From Galbula dea (lineage: Eukaryota; Chordata; Aves; Piciformes; Galbulidae), in NCBI GenBank assembly GCA_013399015.1, contig VWZX01009005.1:602433-666432 (forward strand): a DNA stretch of 64,000 nt, written 5' to 3'. Both the position numbers and the translations under genes were made by a program. Below are positions 38,201-51,922 of the stretch, in pieces; position 1 is the stretch's first letter; every line of letters begins with the position of its first letter. Below the pieces are notes generated by a model. That model saw nothing but the letters and a program-made list of their open reading frames with translations, did not search any database and was not told where the DNA came from.

Positions 38201-41200
38201 AAAGCAGTGATAGACCTGTAGTGAGGCACTGACACATTTTAGATTCCTCTACATGGCTTGTCAGGACACTGCAGAGAAACAGAAAGTTTCCATGTTTGTC
38301 TTTTTGAGTTCCTCCCACATGTGGAGAAGAAAGGACTTTCTTAATTAAAAAAATGTGCATGTCTCATGCATACCCCTCCCATAATATAAGAATTTGCCCT
38401 TTTATAATTATAAAAGCTTATAGCTTGCCAAAGAAGAGTCTCTAACAATTGTGCTAAAATTACAGTAAATGGCAGCACTTTGGAGAATCGCTGGAGATAT
38501 ATGCACATTGTTCAGAAAGATAGTGGTACTTTTCATCTGGTTACAATCAGTTCCAGCACTCATTTCCTCCCAGGAAACTTTCTTTCCTATTTAATGTTTG
38601 TCTAAATCTTCATTCTGCGGATGAAGTGATTTTTTATAATATGATGCTAATTTATTGATTTAATCATTTTTGTCATTTCTATATTTTCCTTCTTCAAAAC
38701 ACATACATTGCTACAAGGAAGCAAAAATACTGGCCAGGAAGCTACTAATCTGTACATTTTAATATGCTCTGAGACAATACCTTAGAAGGCCGTAGACAGG
38801 ATTGCTTTAACCTCAGGTAATATCCTTCTCACTCTTCCTAGCCTCCACAGGTAACTAGGACAATACTAAATGCTAAGGACTATTTGACATCAGTAAATCC
38901 AGAAGTCAGCCAGAAACAGAAATACTTAGCTATTAAGAAAGTACTGCTCCTCCATGTATCTCAGAGCTTTCTCCAAAGGCAAAGAGATGTCTCAGTTCAC
39001 AGATGGGAAGATGAAGAGAAGAGAAATTAAGCTGGGGGGAGGGATGGAGGGAGGGAGAACAAACCACACACTGCAAGAATCACAGTGTAAGGCATGCCCT
39101 GCTGATGCACCACACGCTGATGGGGTCTCACACTCTTCTTTCTCTATATCCATGAATGCCCCAGAGATGTCAGGGTGTATCAGGGTCCTTTAAACCAGCA
39201 CAGGATGGATGAAAGAGATCAATGGATCTTTTGTTCCCTCCCTAACTGCCAAAAGGAAGTCCCAGACATGTGGTCTGCCACAACTACTTCTAAGATGAAG
39301 CAGGAGGGAATTATTTTTTTCTTGCATTAAATGTATGAAATAGGGAAGACCCCCCTAATATTTCAAGGAGGGGAGAAATATGGACTGCAAGTGCTCCTCT
39401 GAGGTGTAGTCAGCTGCAGCATGTAGCTGCTTCCTGCGAGCGGATGCCCAAAGTCCTTAAGATAACAGTAATCTGGAGACCAGCTAGAAAGGCAGCAAGG
39501 ACAGGCCACATCCTGGGAGAGTGTGAATCAGTGTAGCCAAGTGGACTTTCATAGATACACAACTTTACCTCAGCTGATGCTGTGGTTGCTTGCAAAGAAG
39601 GAGGGGAGGAGGTGAAGGATGCTTCCCGGGGTCAGTGCTCTATGCTGGTCCTCTGCCCACAGCACTTCCCAGCAGCAGTGTGGAGTGGAACCCCACGAGC
39701 ACTGGCTCCCAGGCAGCCTCTTTTGGGTGGATGCCTCTTAGGGGTACACTCCTTAAAACAACCCTCAAACCCAAAGCATGCCTTTGCTCTTTTCTCTGCT
39801 GTTTGTTAGGATGGGCACATTGTGATACCATTTATGATAGGGAATCTGTGGTGAAGCATACCTCCAATAAAAGAATCCCTAGTTTATGCAATGCTGACTT
39901 TGATGTTCTGTGGAGTTGGGGAGGCACAATTCACACAGCCCTTGGTTTCCTTTTCTATGCATCATAAATGATCCTCTCCAGTTTGGTGATAACACTTTCC
40001 CTTTCCCTCCAGGCTGTCTCACTGGCAGAAGTGCAAGTGAGATTTCCCCTTCATGGTGAGCCTGGATACTTCAGATCCCATGGCAAAGACCTCCAGCTAG
40101 TGCCTGCTCGACCTTCATTTCAAGAGGGAAGAAACTACATTTTCAACCCCAACAGCTTGCATGGGAGGATCCTGTAAGATGAGCGAAGTGACTTTGTACA
40201 GCCACTTGTTTGCCCTAAACTTCGGCCATTGCTGCAGGACCATGACACCTTGCACAGCTTGAGAAGAATGGGCCTGTAAGAGGGACCGAGGCTATAAATT
40301 TATATGCCTATTCCCTAAATTTGTGGAAACCTGCCTGTAGAGGTATGTGTCACATGTAAGACATGATGGCTAATGGTTTTCACCAACTGTTTAGACTTTT
40401 AAGGCTTTTTTAAATCTATCATCTCCATTCCTTGAAGAGAAAGACAAGCTTCTATCTCTTTCTACTGTTTTCTATTCAGCTCCTTCCCTGGGAGCACCCT
40501 TGAGGCCTCATGTTTCAGATTTACTTCATCTATTTTTGAAGAAGAACAAGGGGCAGGTGGTGCCTGCAGAAGCTGAAAGAAAAAAGATGGACATATCTAG
40601 CACATGCCAAGAAAATAAACATGAAACCTCTGGAGCCGCCTGATCCTCTGGAACGCTGAGCAACTTGCCACTTTCTTCTTCTCCATGCCCTTATTTTTAT
40701 GAGCTCAAAGAATAAAGTACTGGATGTTACACAGCAGCTGCCTCAGGAAATAATTCACTCATTCCATTGCTGCAGACTTCAAGGAGAGAAAAAAACAAAA
40801 AAAAAAGCAGTGAACAGGGAAAAATGCCAATTCCTTTGCAAAATATCCAGTTTCTCAGCAGCTAAAACACCCTAAATGAGAAGAATGTTTTGGTTTGGTG
40901 TCCCTCCAATTCTCCTGGTTTTGTTGAGGATTTTGGAGAATGCATCTACTTCTTTGCTAACTGCAGGAACAGATTCATCCTGCAGCCATGTGCTGAATGA
41001 TTATACGGGCCTGAAGGGAGTCTGAAAGCATAAACATTTACTTCATAAAAGAGATTCTGCAGACAGGAGGCCAGAGACAGTTGACTCTGGGTAAGTATTT
41101 GTGCTCTGTTTTAAAAAAAACCTCCTTGTTTGCCAGCAGTCAGACAGGAGACATGTACACACTTCACAAACAGGCCTTTGCCACAGTGGACAGAGAAAAG

Positions 41201-43262
41201 ATCATGAGGGGACTGGAAAGAGGACACCTGTTGAGCTCCAAGTGTGGCACTTATACCATTGCCATTGTTAGTGCAGACAGGAAACAAGCTCCAGCTCCAC
41301 CTCTCACTACACAGTGCTTTGCCTTCACTTGGGATGGAGAAATAAACAAGTAGCTTCATAGCCAAGAAAAATCCTGAAGCTTTGTGTGTCCTGTCCAGAT
41401 GCTGTGATGAGATAGAAGCTTCTACTTTAGCCTTTCCCACAGCAGGAATATCAATGTGGACTTGTCTCCTTTTCACCTGGTTGTTTATTTTCACAAAGCT
41501 TGTAAGAACATAGAGTTGCTGAGATCTCCACCCTTCTGACAAATTTGATTGAAATCTGCCAAATGTTGAAAGATGATTGCCAGGGACTTTCTTTCACATA
41601 CATGTGAAGCAAGACCCCACAAGCCTTGATCTCTGGGGAAGCCAGCTTGTAAGTGTGGAAGAAGGGAAGCAGGCTACAAGTGCAGAAGGGAAGCACTACA
41701 CCAAGGAGACACTGCTGCATTGGCAATCTGAGAGGGGCTCACTAGCCACCCTGCAATCTGTGGACATGTGTGGATTTTTTACTGGTCCCAGTAGCTTCTT
41801 GGGACCTGCAATGTTTTCCAATAAAATGGCAGCCCTTTGTGATTTTTCATTACAACATTGAATCCTGATGGAGCAAAGAACAAAAGCAAGAGTTGCACAC
41901 AAAATGAAATGTCCTGTGGCAATGTCTTGCCATTGCATACAAACTATTTTTTTTCCTCCAAAATGAATGGTTAGGAGGTTCAGTCCTATCTGCCAGAAAA
42001 ATTAAGCACAAAAGAAGTTGAAAGAGGACGTAGCAAACACCTCTGTGACATCCTCCCAGCCAGGTGCTTGCCCAAGATGAAGGGGCCTGAACCACAGCTG
42101 AGCAGCACACCACCAAAATAACTGCACTGCATTGCTCCTTGGCCAGTGACAATTCCTAAGCAAAGCATCATGCTTGCATGTGAAAGGAAAATGCTGGGAA
42201 GCTTCTGGTATATTTTATCATGATACATTGAAGAAATGATGGAGTCATGCCTGGTCCAGACAAACACTAAATTTTGTCTTTTCCTATCTACTGTCATTGC
42301 TGCTTGACTGTTCAGACTATTGCTCCTGGCACTGAAGAAGAGATTTAGGAGCCTTCCCACCTAGAACTCTTTCCCTGTGCTACCCACAAGGTCTGATTAT
42401 GTGGGGAGTGGTCACAGTGTAGCAAGTCTTTTAACTCATCACCAGTCAGCTTTTTCTTTGATGTGTGGATGCATTTGATGGACTGTTTTGAGATCTTAAC
42501 CAACAATACATTTGTATTTGTAGAGGAGAGCCACAAAGTGTAAAAAAAAGCAGATTTGATTTGATATTGTGGACATGAGATCCCTGATCAGACCAAGAAT
42601 TTCCAGCTCCTAGGTGATGAAAAAAAAGTGGTTGCTGGCTCTATCTCAACGAATTCCCAAGTCTGTTGAAGGACAGTTACAACCTATGCACAGGACAGTG
42701 AGGTGAAGGGCTGGCGAATCATCAGCGTTGTCATTATTCTAAACAAATACAAGCTGTTGATTCACTGCCTTTCTGTGGCACCTTTCTCCCCCTTGCCTTT
42801 CCAGATCTTAATTCATTTTCTGTCCAGATGAAGAAAAAAGGGTGCAAATTTCAGGCTTACTGGCAGAAAAGTTCATGCAAAGAGAAGGTACACAGCAAGC
42901 ACGGAAGAAGCTAATCTTGTTATGTGTCTGCCACTGTCAGTGAATATAGACCAGCACTTCTTGAGGGCATTTCAGAAAAGAATCTTCACAGAGGTGCTGT
43001 GAATTATTCCCTGCAGGAGCCTCTTTCTCTCTGCCAGGTAGCCTAAGGCTCACCTTTGTTGAAACCTCTTTAGATCATGTTTCCTGGGGTTGATACTGAG
43101 GCTTTCTGTCAGGCCAAGAAAATCTTTCTTCATCTGCTTCTACTCAAGCAGCCCAAACCTGCCCCAAAGGCAATGAATAGCATCTTCTGTTGTAAAGGCC
43201 TAAAACCTGGATCTGCACCAATTATTTAAAGTTATAAAGAAGGATCATCTTACTTGACGAAG
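35237..43262. other. Unique noncoding sequence with one GA-rich microsatellite
   Basis: No gene or repeat family is recognised over about 8 kb. A GGAGA pentamer repeat lies at 36746-36773 and is listed separately. The part at 38590-38700 is AT-rich and lacks simple repeats. At 40007-40060 a pyrimidine-rich acceptor-like sequence and a gtgagc donor-like sequence bound a 43-bp interval, but nothing suggests a gene. Open frames reach 143 codons (minus strand 41111-41542) without domains. Confidence 0.55.
36746..36773 (+). repeat. GGAGA pentanucleotide microsatellite
   Basis: About five units of ggaga (ggagaggagaggagaggaga and onward) run directly into a short A tract. The strand is purine-rich and could be polymorphic in length. 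It does not sit in a recognised gene. Confidence 0.9.
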
Positions 43263-43336
43263 CAGGCCTAGAGACCAGGGAAATTCTGCATATCTTCATG
43301 CTTAGAGATATGCAGAATATGCCTGAGCAAGGCCCT
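43263..43336. other. Imperfect foldback with a 13-bp perfect inner stem
   Basis: The arm attctgcatatct (43283-43295) is the exact reverse complement of agatatgcagaat (43306-43318), leaving a 10-nt loop tcatgcttag. Outward pairing resumes after single mismatches: 43281 with 43320, then 43276-43279 with 43322-43325. After an internal loop there is a four-pair stem of 43265-43268 with 43331-43334. The whole could fold as a hairpin of roughly 70 nt, a size compatible with a miRNA-like precursor. Either strand could fold this way. I recognise no known miRNA sequence in it, and transcription is unknown. Confidence 0.35.
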
Positions 43337-46300
43337 GAAAAACCTGATCTCCCCATGAAGCTAGACTTGCTCTGAGCAGGACTTTGGACAAGAGACCTCC
43401 AGAGCTTCAATGTCCCATGGTGTGGACATAAGCAAGAAACTCTGCTGAAATATGGTACTATATGGTACACAATCCTCCCTGTAGAGAAAGGACTAGAAAA
43501 AAATAGCACAGGACAGATAGTCTTGGTATGTAACACACCTAAGGAAGGCATCAATCAAGTAGATGAGAGATGTGTGCAGTGCAAAACCTACCTAAAGCAG
43601 AGACAGTAAGCAAACACTTGGCTGCCACCAGCACTTCCTGCAGCCTCCACAACTGGCATTTAAATTAAGGTTGCTGCCTCAGCTAACTACTACTTCACGA
43701 GATGATATACAGCCAGCCAGTCTGAGGACTTAAAAAAGGCAAAGATATTCAAGATCTGAAAAGCAAATGGTCCTCATGGGGCTGTCAGTCTCCAATATTT
43801 GACTCTGAAAATTATTGATTTCAGGTTTCCCAGGTTTACGAGCTTCAGGCCTCATGGCTATTTTCAGTCACTGACAAAATAAAACTCAGTTTCCACATGC
43901 ATATATTTTCCTTAGACTCTCCCCACACTGGCCTTATCAACATTTTCTATCAGGAAACTCATTATTTATACTGTTCTGGGAACGACATTATATTTCCTCA
44001 GCATTGCCAGCAACACCAATTTCCCCTCCTTACATTTCTATCCTAAACTGTTTTCATTTCTCTCACCTTGTATTTCTCAGTAAACCAATCAAGCACAAAT
44101 TCTAAGCCTTCCAGTTTCCCTCTTTTCCCTCCCACAATAGTCATTGATGTTTAACCACAGACGACTGTGCTTCTTTTCAATGCCTGTGGATGGAGTTGCC
44201 TATAAAGTATGCACATGATAGCACAGGGAAATTCCACACACATTTTCTCCATCTGAAAATATACTTGTTCATGTGTTACATTTATATTGGGTCTGGATCA
44301 TGTCCTGCCATCACTCTTCAAGGAGAAATCCCAAGGCAATCAACAGAGGCTTTGCAAGCAGCTAGATGACAGAACTTGGCCCTACAAGCGGAATATTCTA
44401 TGATATATTTCCTTTTCTGAGTGCCAAATTGATGTTAAGAAGGGGTTATGCACTAAGACAGCCATCATAAGTTTCAGAAATAATCAGCAGCCATTTTTAC
44501 TGAAACCTCAGAAAACACAGCAATTAATCAGAATATCACTGCTTTTTCTGTGAAGTTAGAGCTTCTTTTCTTTTACTGGCATTGCATCACAGAGCAGTTT
44601 TTCCACCACGGGAGATTTGAGGTCACTGTTAATTTATGGAGAGAAGCCTTCTTTACTCATCTTTTCTCATATTCTTTTACCTGGGTTTTCTGAAAATACA
44701 CAGACAAGCACCATTCAGACATGACATAACTGAACAACAGATCCAAGACCCTCTTAGGTTCCAGTGTCCCCTGAGGTCCCCACCAGATGTGCTGCTTTAC
44801 AGCCTGAGTCCTACCCATGGGAGGTGATCAAGTGGGATGCAAGCCTTTTGAACAAGCTATTCACCTAGGGCAGGCAGGCTGAACCGAAAAGCAGATAAGA
44901 TTGACGCTGATGGACGTGTGCTCTGCAGAGGAGCAAAGTCAAAGTAACAGTCCAAGATCTCCAACAGCAACTGCATTGAAAGGGAATATTAATGAAACTA
45001 CCACATCTGCATCTCATCTTCCTTCAGTATTTCCTGGTCGTACTAAGTTCACCCACTGGAGAGTGACATAATAGCATGAGCCAATGGGAAAGTGTCTTGA
45101 GATGAAGTATGAAGGAAAAATATGCAGAATACACAAATACAGCAAAGAGAGAGGGAGGTTAGTTAGTGACCAGCCCCTACATTTTACACATATGAAAGAT
45201 GATAGGAGACATTTTTAGGACATCTGCTGTCTCCCACACACTTGGAACTGTGGCACCACCAGGCTTGGTCCTTAGCCACACTCCTCCATCATGGTCCAGC
45301 ATTGCCTCTGAGGACTTAACTGTCCCACAGAGATAAGCACACCTCCTGCCATGGTATTAAAGTCCTAAAGCACATCATTCACCCATCTGGTGTGTCCCAA
45401 AGCAAGCACTGCACAAATGTCTACACAGGACCCAAGAGAGTGTCCTTGCATCCTACTGTACCAGCACAGCAGCTCTCTCAGCTCCCATGTGCATCTCCAG
45501 CAAGACACTCACTCGGGTAGACAAGCTCTGTGCCTTTAGGTAGGATTAAAATACAGAGGGCTGAAGCCATCTATTCTAAATGACTGTTTGGAGTTCAGTG
45601 CTTGTTAGATTCATAATGATAGGTGAATTGCCTTTACTTGCTTGAGGGCATCAGTGCTATCAGGCCGCAGTCTGTGTGTGTCAAAAGTTCACAAGTGGTG
45701 ACCTAACTACTTGTCTGTAAAAGCAAGGGCTGTGGTTTCTGGCAGACAGCTCCTGCAACACCTTAGAACTTAGGTCAAGGTACTAAGCCTTCTTGAATTG
45801 CATGTTTTAGCTGTATCTGGTATTGCAGAGAAGTCACAAACAAAACAATTAAGTGCATCAATGGAGGGAGATTTAAAGATTTCTGTTGGCTTTTTATTGC
45901 ACTCAGCAACATGTCTGCTAGAGTTGCAATTAGAGGCAAAGCTCCCACAGAGTTTGACAGGGCAGATCAATGGAATGTGAAGAGAGTGATAAGCCTTTTT
46001 CCTTTCCCATTTAGAGGTACACCAAAAGAAACCCCACTGCATCTGAAGAAATGATGAGCTCATGGTCCCAGTGCAAGCAAAAGGAGTACTGTACCTTCTG
46101 CCCCCAGGGGAGCACCCTTACAGCCCGCCAGGGATACCTGTGTCAAGAATGACCCCCTGAAGGAACCCCAAATCCTACCCCACTTCACCATTTCCCCTGA
46201 GCTGTGGGAAATCTCTATAGTCAGATCTAATCAGTATTTGAGCACGCTGACATGGGCCCACCTACAGATATGGTATTTGGGAAGCAATGTGTTTGAGAAA

Positions 46301-49300
46301 CCATGCCTTCAGGAAGGGGTACATCACACCACTCATCACTTCCTGCATCCTTCACCTTGGATCTCCCCCAAAAGGGAGTCAGTTAAAGACTTCTCTAAGA
46401 GCAGATACAGACAGTGTTGCTTTGCAGCCTGCTTGTGTAGAAGACACCACTGATGAGATGAGATGAGACATCCCAAGGAAACATGTTGAGCTGACATATT
46501 TCTTTGCTTCTTAGCCTGCCAGTGCCACTCATACATATGTTCAGATCATGGCTTCAGACCTGTTTCTTCCCAGCAATTTGCCCAGAAGAAACAGAATTAA
46601 GCCTGCTAGCTGCTGCTTGGGTCTGGATGAAGCTGTCAGAGCTGAGTGGGGGCCATGCTCAGAACTGGTTCCTGGTGCTGCAGCTCTAAGTGTGAGGTAA
46701 GGTATGAGCTCCACACCAGCAGGAGTTGAAGACTATGCCACTGTAGAAGAAAAAACATTTGCATAAAGAGGTCAGTCTAAAACTTCTTTGGTTAAATAGA
46801 TTTGTTAGTGGATAAATAAAATTGAAAGCTTTGCAGCATGATTTTTTGTTTCTTCATACTTTTCTAGCTCAGTATAGGGACTGAAGAGATGCAGCACAAA
46901 TATTATAAGCAATAGATCGATACAATGATTAAATGCCATTGTCTTGTTTTCATTCTTAGACCAACTAAGCATAGCTAGCAGGTAATAAATCTGAGCTGCA
47001 GTTAAAGGTCTGCAGCAGTTTTGCTGGGTGGAAGTTCAAATTCCTAGACCTAATTCCTGTTCCTTGGCCATTGGTATCATATTAGAAGTGTAAGATTTTA
47101 CTCTTCCCGTTTTCATCAAGTATGACAGAAATTGCACTGAATGCAGTAATCAGACAGCATTCCTGTGAGATGGCAGCACAAACCTCAGCAGCAGCCTCAG
47201 CTCTCTCATTTGAGTTGTCTATATGTTTTGGTCCTGGTAGCTCCAAACACAAACTATCCTAAGTCTGAAGGCAGGTCTTTTGCTCTGTCTGGAGGTCAGC
47301 AACTTTGTTTTTCAAATGACAAATTCCCCTTTAGCTCTGTTCCTGGGCATTTATTCAAAGGTGCTAGTGTATCTTTTTCTAGTTTCTAAATCCTGATACA
47401 AGGGAAATTAGCTATTGTTCTCCTTCAGGATCCCAGGTTTACTACAATTAGTATTCAAAAACACACTGAAGTTATGACCAGCTGTGAAAATACTAGCTGA
47501 AGAAGTTGCAGATATTCCTAGGGGAGCTACTGAAATATTTTGGCACCTTTGCTCTGTCATTAAAACCAAAAGTAAGTTAGTAAGTAAGTTAGTGCTGCAG
47601 TGTGAGTTCAAGGGGACCAGAGAAGAACAGGAAAGCATTTAACAGTGTGAATAGCAAAGGTGGGTTCAGCCCTACTAAAAGTTTTCAAAAGGACTGACAT
47701 GATTCTAGCTCCCAAACCCCATGCATTACTCTGACTGGCATTTAGGTCCTTGATCCTCAGCAGGGAGCTGCAGAGAAGCCATGATTGCACCAAAAGCCTT
47801 TGCTGCACAGACAGTCCCAAGGGTGAGCTAGAGGCAGCTTCAAACAGTACTTGGCACAGGAAAAGGCATGGCAGCAGACAGGTATAACGCTCTGACAAAT
47901 GCACTGCTGTGGGTAAACTACTTCTAGCAGCTAAACTTCTTCAGTCTAGATTAGGTCTCTCCACAAGACACTTCCTCACTTCAAGCTAGCTCTGATATTG
48001 GCAGTGGGAATACGGCCTAAGACTCAAAGGAGACCAAGTAGATTATAAAAGTATAAACAGGGGGTCTCTCAGGCACCTTTGAAATGGTTACTTGTAAAAG
48101 TATGGAGTGGGCCATTTTGCTTGTTGCAGAAAAGAGTAAATTGCTCTGCCTTAGGCCAGCCAGGAGGAAGCTTCATTCCAAGACTGAGTACTTCCTGCCT
48201 CCAAATTCTTTCAGCTTTCTCAGTCTGCCTCTTTCTGGCCCATTTCTGATTTTTCTCTTCTTCCCATATGCTTTGGGAAACTCTAAGGATTCAAGCACTG
48301 CGCCCTAATTTCCCCTCGGGGAAAGAAACAAGATACATAGCCAACTTGGCGAGGAAGATGCAATCAAAGTAAGTCATACAGCCCAGAGATAAGGAGGTGA
48401 GTGAATCAGTCATTGTGTGACAAGGTAGCACTGGGAAATGAAAACAAACCAAGGTTCTTACCCATTCATAAAAGCCTTCCTTGGAAAAGGAGGCAGAGCT
48501 GAGAAGCAGCAGCTGGTCCACAGCACACTAATGCTTTAACTGGGAGCTGGGAACTTGTGCAATGCTCTGTGCAGAAGACAAGAGGTTCAGGTTGCAGTAT
48601 ACACATGAACTGTAATCACAGAAACATCTGAAGAGATCGCCTTGTGCTCTCTCTCACTCACACTCCCCAAGTTAACAGCTGGGCTGACATTAGTTAGAAA
48701 CCCTTTCCCCCTTTTCTAATCTCTAATAGGTCATTTAATCCATGCCAAATTAATTGCAGGGGTTTTCAGAAAAACAGATTGTTAAAAGCTCTTTCGCCTA
48801 CTGGAAAGGTTTGAATAATTGGACATTTCTACTGGAAAACCAATCTCTGATCTCATAGATATCACACAGCTGAGATTTTCCTGAATGTTCATTTTTGCTC
48901 AGACAACTGAATACCATGCTGTATTCTCCACAAACAAAATGTCCATCCAAGAAAAGGAGGTTACTGCATTCAGTACAGTACTCAAAATCTTGATATGTCA
49001 CCAACTATGCATGACAAATACTGGAGAGAAACAAAGTCTACAAGAAAAGAAGAGTGTGCATGCTCTGGAGAGGCAGAAGGAGCCAAGCCCACAATGTTTA
49101 AGCCCAGCTCCGAATTTTCTCAGTATTATTGCCTTTTTGGATGGGATCTGTGTGTGTCTCTGTGAAGGAGGCAAGGAAGAAGGGAAGGAGTCTTTTCTGC
49201 TTTCTCAAACAACATCTCAGCCCGTCTCAGGCTCATCCGCCAACATCTAACAAGCAAAGACAAACAACATCACAGTTCCACAATGCTTAAGCTTGATTAA

Positions 49301-51367
49301 ATGACGACAATTCCACGTTAAAAGAAATGAACATCAGAGCCTTTCACAGCTGCATCAACATTATCTATGAAAAAAACCCCCATGACACTACATGAAGCTT
49401 TGACTATGCAAGCCAAGAACCTAAATCAGCCATGGTTTGGACCATGGCCATTGCTGAATTCTCGTGTAAAGCAATGCTGCCATAATGCTTACTTTCCACT
49501 GAGGTTTTCCACAAATTAACAGCTGTAGCAGACTCCCAGAAAACAGCAACTCTTTCCAAGTCTTTCTTCTCTGAAAATGTTGTTTCTTCACTTTATTCTT
49601 GCCCATATGGAAGGGAAGAGGAGGATAAAAAAAAAGTTGAACAGCCCTATGAAACAACAGTGCCTCCAAAAAAAAAAAAGAGACTGAGAGAAAAATTAAT
49701 CACAAAGGTTGCCTGGAAAGAGCAGTTATTTGTAAAATTAAAGTAGTGGTGGGTCCAATTTTTCTTTTCATTGGTGGGATGGAGAATCAAACCCAGGCAA
49801 AATATTTCTAGGGCAGTCCTTCTGATTTATGACCATCCCAGCCACTCTAACAAGATCAGAAAAGTGCTGGATTCTTTCCAGTTAAGCACCATCAAAGGCC
49901 AAATCATTCCTATTTAGGGAAAAATAAAACTTCCCTCTGCCTCAGTGAGAATAGTTCTTGGCACCAAGCACATAGAAAACTGCCTTGTTTCAGCTGGCTT
50001 GCTGAAGTGCAACTGAGATGGAAAGGTGATATCAGGCTGCTGTGGGTGACTTCAGATCATACTCTTTCCTCCTGATTTCATCCTGGATATCACTATGTGC
50101 CACATAGGGTGATGCAGAGGAATTCATTATAAATGACAAAAAGCCCTCTTAAAGCAGAAGTCATTTGATTTTCAGCATGCACAGATGGCTATTGACTCAC
50201 TTGAGAGGGGAGCAATTGAACTAGCAGACTGGCAGGAGCACAGGGACGTTTAGCACTAGAAAACACCGATTCACAGAGAAGATTGCCTTCTGAAGATCTA
50301 TGAGCTACAGTGTAGTAGTAAGCAATGCTTGCACACAGAGATGGGGCTTTCCAGCTGGTGGACTCCAGGGTATTGCTTCCTTGTGACTACCAGCGTGATG
50401 CAGAGATGTGGCTTGTTATGGGTACTTGGGTGTGACAGCTGACAGCAACAGAGTGCTTTACAAAGAACAGCAATACAAGGTAACACATGGCACCTGGTGC
50501 TGTGAACTTCAGAGGGTGCTAACCCTAGGGTCACACCCATGCAGTTATGACAGACTCAAGACCTCTGCCAGATGCAAGTCTGCTTTGGGGAGGGCTGAAT
50601 GATAGTAATGTGAGGTATCATTAAGAAGTACTTAGCACTTTGGAAAGTCAACAGAGAGGAGCCTGTATCACTTTGGCTGATGCTATTATGAACTCTAGGT
50701 GACTTGCTCTGGTTGTGAAAGGCAGGAGCAGCCCCAAGCCTGAAGCCATTACAGGGCTGCACAGGCTCCTCTACCGCATCTGCTGCCAGCGTGCTCTGCA
50801 GCCACAGGAGATGCTCATTGCAGTCAGGAAACAGGTACCACAAAGCCAAACTTCCTAAATCCAGCCAGTAGAGGATGTGACAGCTTTGGGTCAAACAACA
50901 AACTGCACCACATGGCAACCCACCCAGATGCACTGCAGCCTGGAGAGTGTACTCATGTTGCTGCAAATCGCCTTACCCAAGAAACCCTTCGCTTCCTGTT
51001 TTGCTTACCTCAGCATCTAAAGGCTTGCCTTTTGGACTTCCAATGTGGACTGTGTACAAAAGGAGTTATCAACAGCTGATTTCCCTATTCTGGGCATTTT
51101 TTCTTCAGGGATTTTTTTTTTTCCTAATCTACCAGCCTACTGACAGACCACTGGACCATAAAACTGCTACTTCAAGCTTTGACTTCAGAAGCCTCTGCCA
51201 TCCAGGTTAGTTCTGACCAGAGTTCCTCAAATTTTGATGGTCATCTCACACCTCTATGACCTCACAGTATTAATCAGGCCTTATGTGACCAGCACTCACT
51301 TCACACAACAAGCTGGAGAAATAAACATACCTATCTCATACCTAAGTACAGCCACTGCCTATGAGTT
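43337..51367. other. Unique noncoding sequence
   Basis: No gene or repeat family is recognised over about 8 kb. Small items visible are a doubled tatggtac at 43451-43468, a GAGAT run at 46451-46467, a doubled agtaagttagt at 47571-47593, and a run of A at 49669-49679. The stretch at 48670-48780 has several homeodomain-type cores (gttaacag, gtcatttaatcc, aaattaattgc) and is listed separately. Confidence 0.55.
48670..48780. promoter_or_regulatory. Candidate noncoding regulatory element
   Basis: In about 110 bp there are agttaacagc, gacattagttag, tctaatctctaataggtcat, ttaatcc, aaattaattgcagg and related AT cores without simple-sequence character. This resembles the texture of vertebrate conserved noncoding elements bound by homeodomain factors. 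There is no direct proof; chance clustering is possible. Confidence 0.2.
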
Positions 51368-51432
51368 TAAAAAAACAACAAAAAAACCCCCAGCAAACCA
51401 AAAAAAACCCCAAAACCACAACAAAACACCAA
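51368..51432 (+). repeat. A/C-rich tract with A7-8/C4-5 blocks
   Basis: The plus strand carries alternating blocks of A and C (for example aaaaaaacccccagcaaacc and aaaaaaaaccccaaaacc) with a single G. The complementary strand has several runs of four or five G separated by T, which is the layout of potential G-quadruplex DNA. It is not part of a recognised transposon. Confidence 0.88.
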
Positions 51433-51880
51433 ATCTACAAGTAACATTGGCAAACAAAGGTGTGATCATTTCTCCTGACCCAGATAAAGAAAGAAAAAGG
51501 TTAAAAAATCAATTTACTAGTGAGGATCTCTAGGCTCAGATATGTTCTGTCATACGTTTGCTAATTGTTTCCAGTGTTTGATGTGAGCATTTTTGGGAGT
51601 TAGTTTGTCATGAACTGACACTTATTTTGTCAACCTATCTTCAGCAAAACTGCACCCCCTCCCTCCTTGTAGACCTGTCAGAAACACAATGATTACTGAT
51701 TGCAGGTTTCCAAGAAGCTCCCAGAGCCAGCACTTGGAGTTTGCATAACAACTATTGTCGACAATACACCTACAGCAGCTTAAAAATACAGATTTGAATG
51801 GGTGAAGAGGGGCTAGGAGTTCTCAGAAGGACAAGTCAGATTCAGGATTTTATTAATAGAACTGGAGGCGTTCTCATGAA

Positions 51881-51922
51881 GAAAAAAAAATAACAACCAA
51901 AACCAAAAAAAACCCAATACCA
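51881..51922 (+). repeat. A/C-rich tract
   Basis: Nine A, then taacaaccaaaaccaaaaaa and aacccaatacc. Apart from two T it is A and C only. It lies about 450 bp after the tract at 51368 with the same strand bias. Confidence 0.85.

Noticed and set aside
40007..40062. Acceptor-like and donor-like signals bounding about 43 bp
   Set aside because: Such pairs are frequent by chance in 64 kb. No partner exons or homology are seen.
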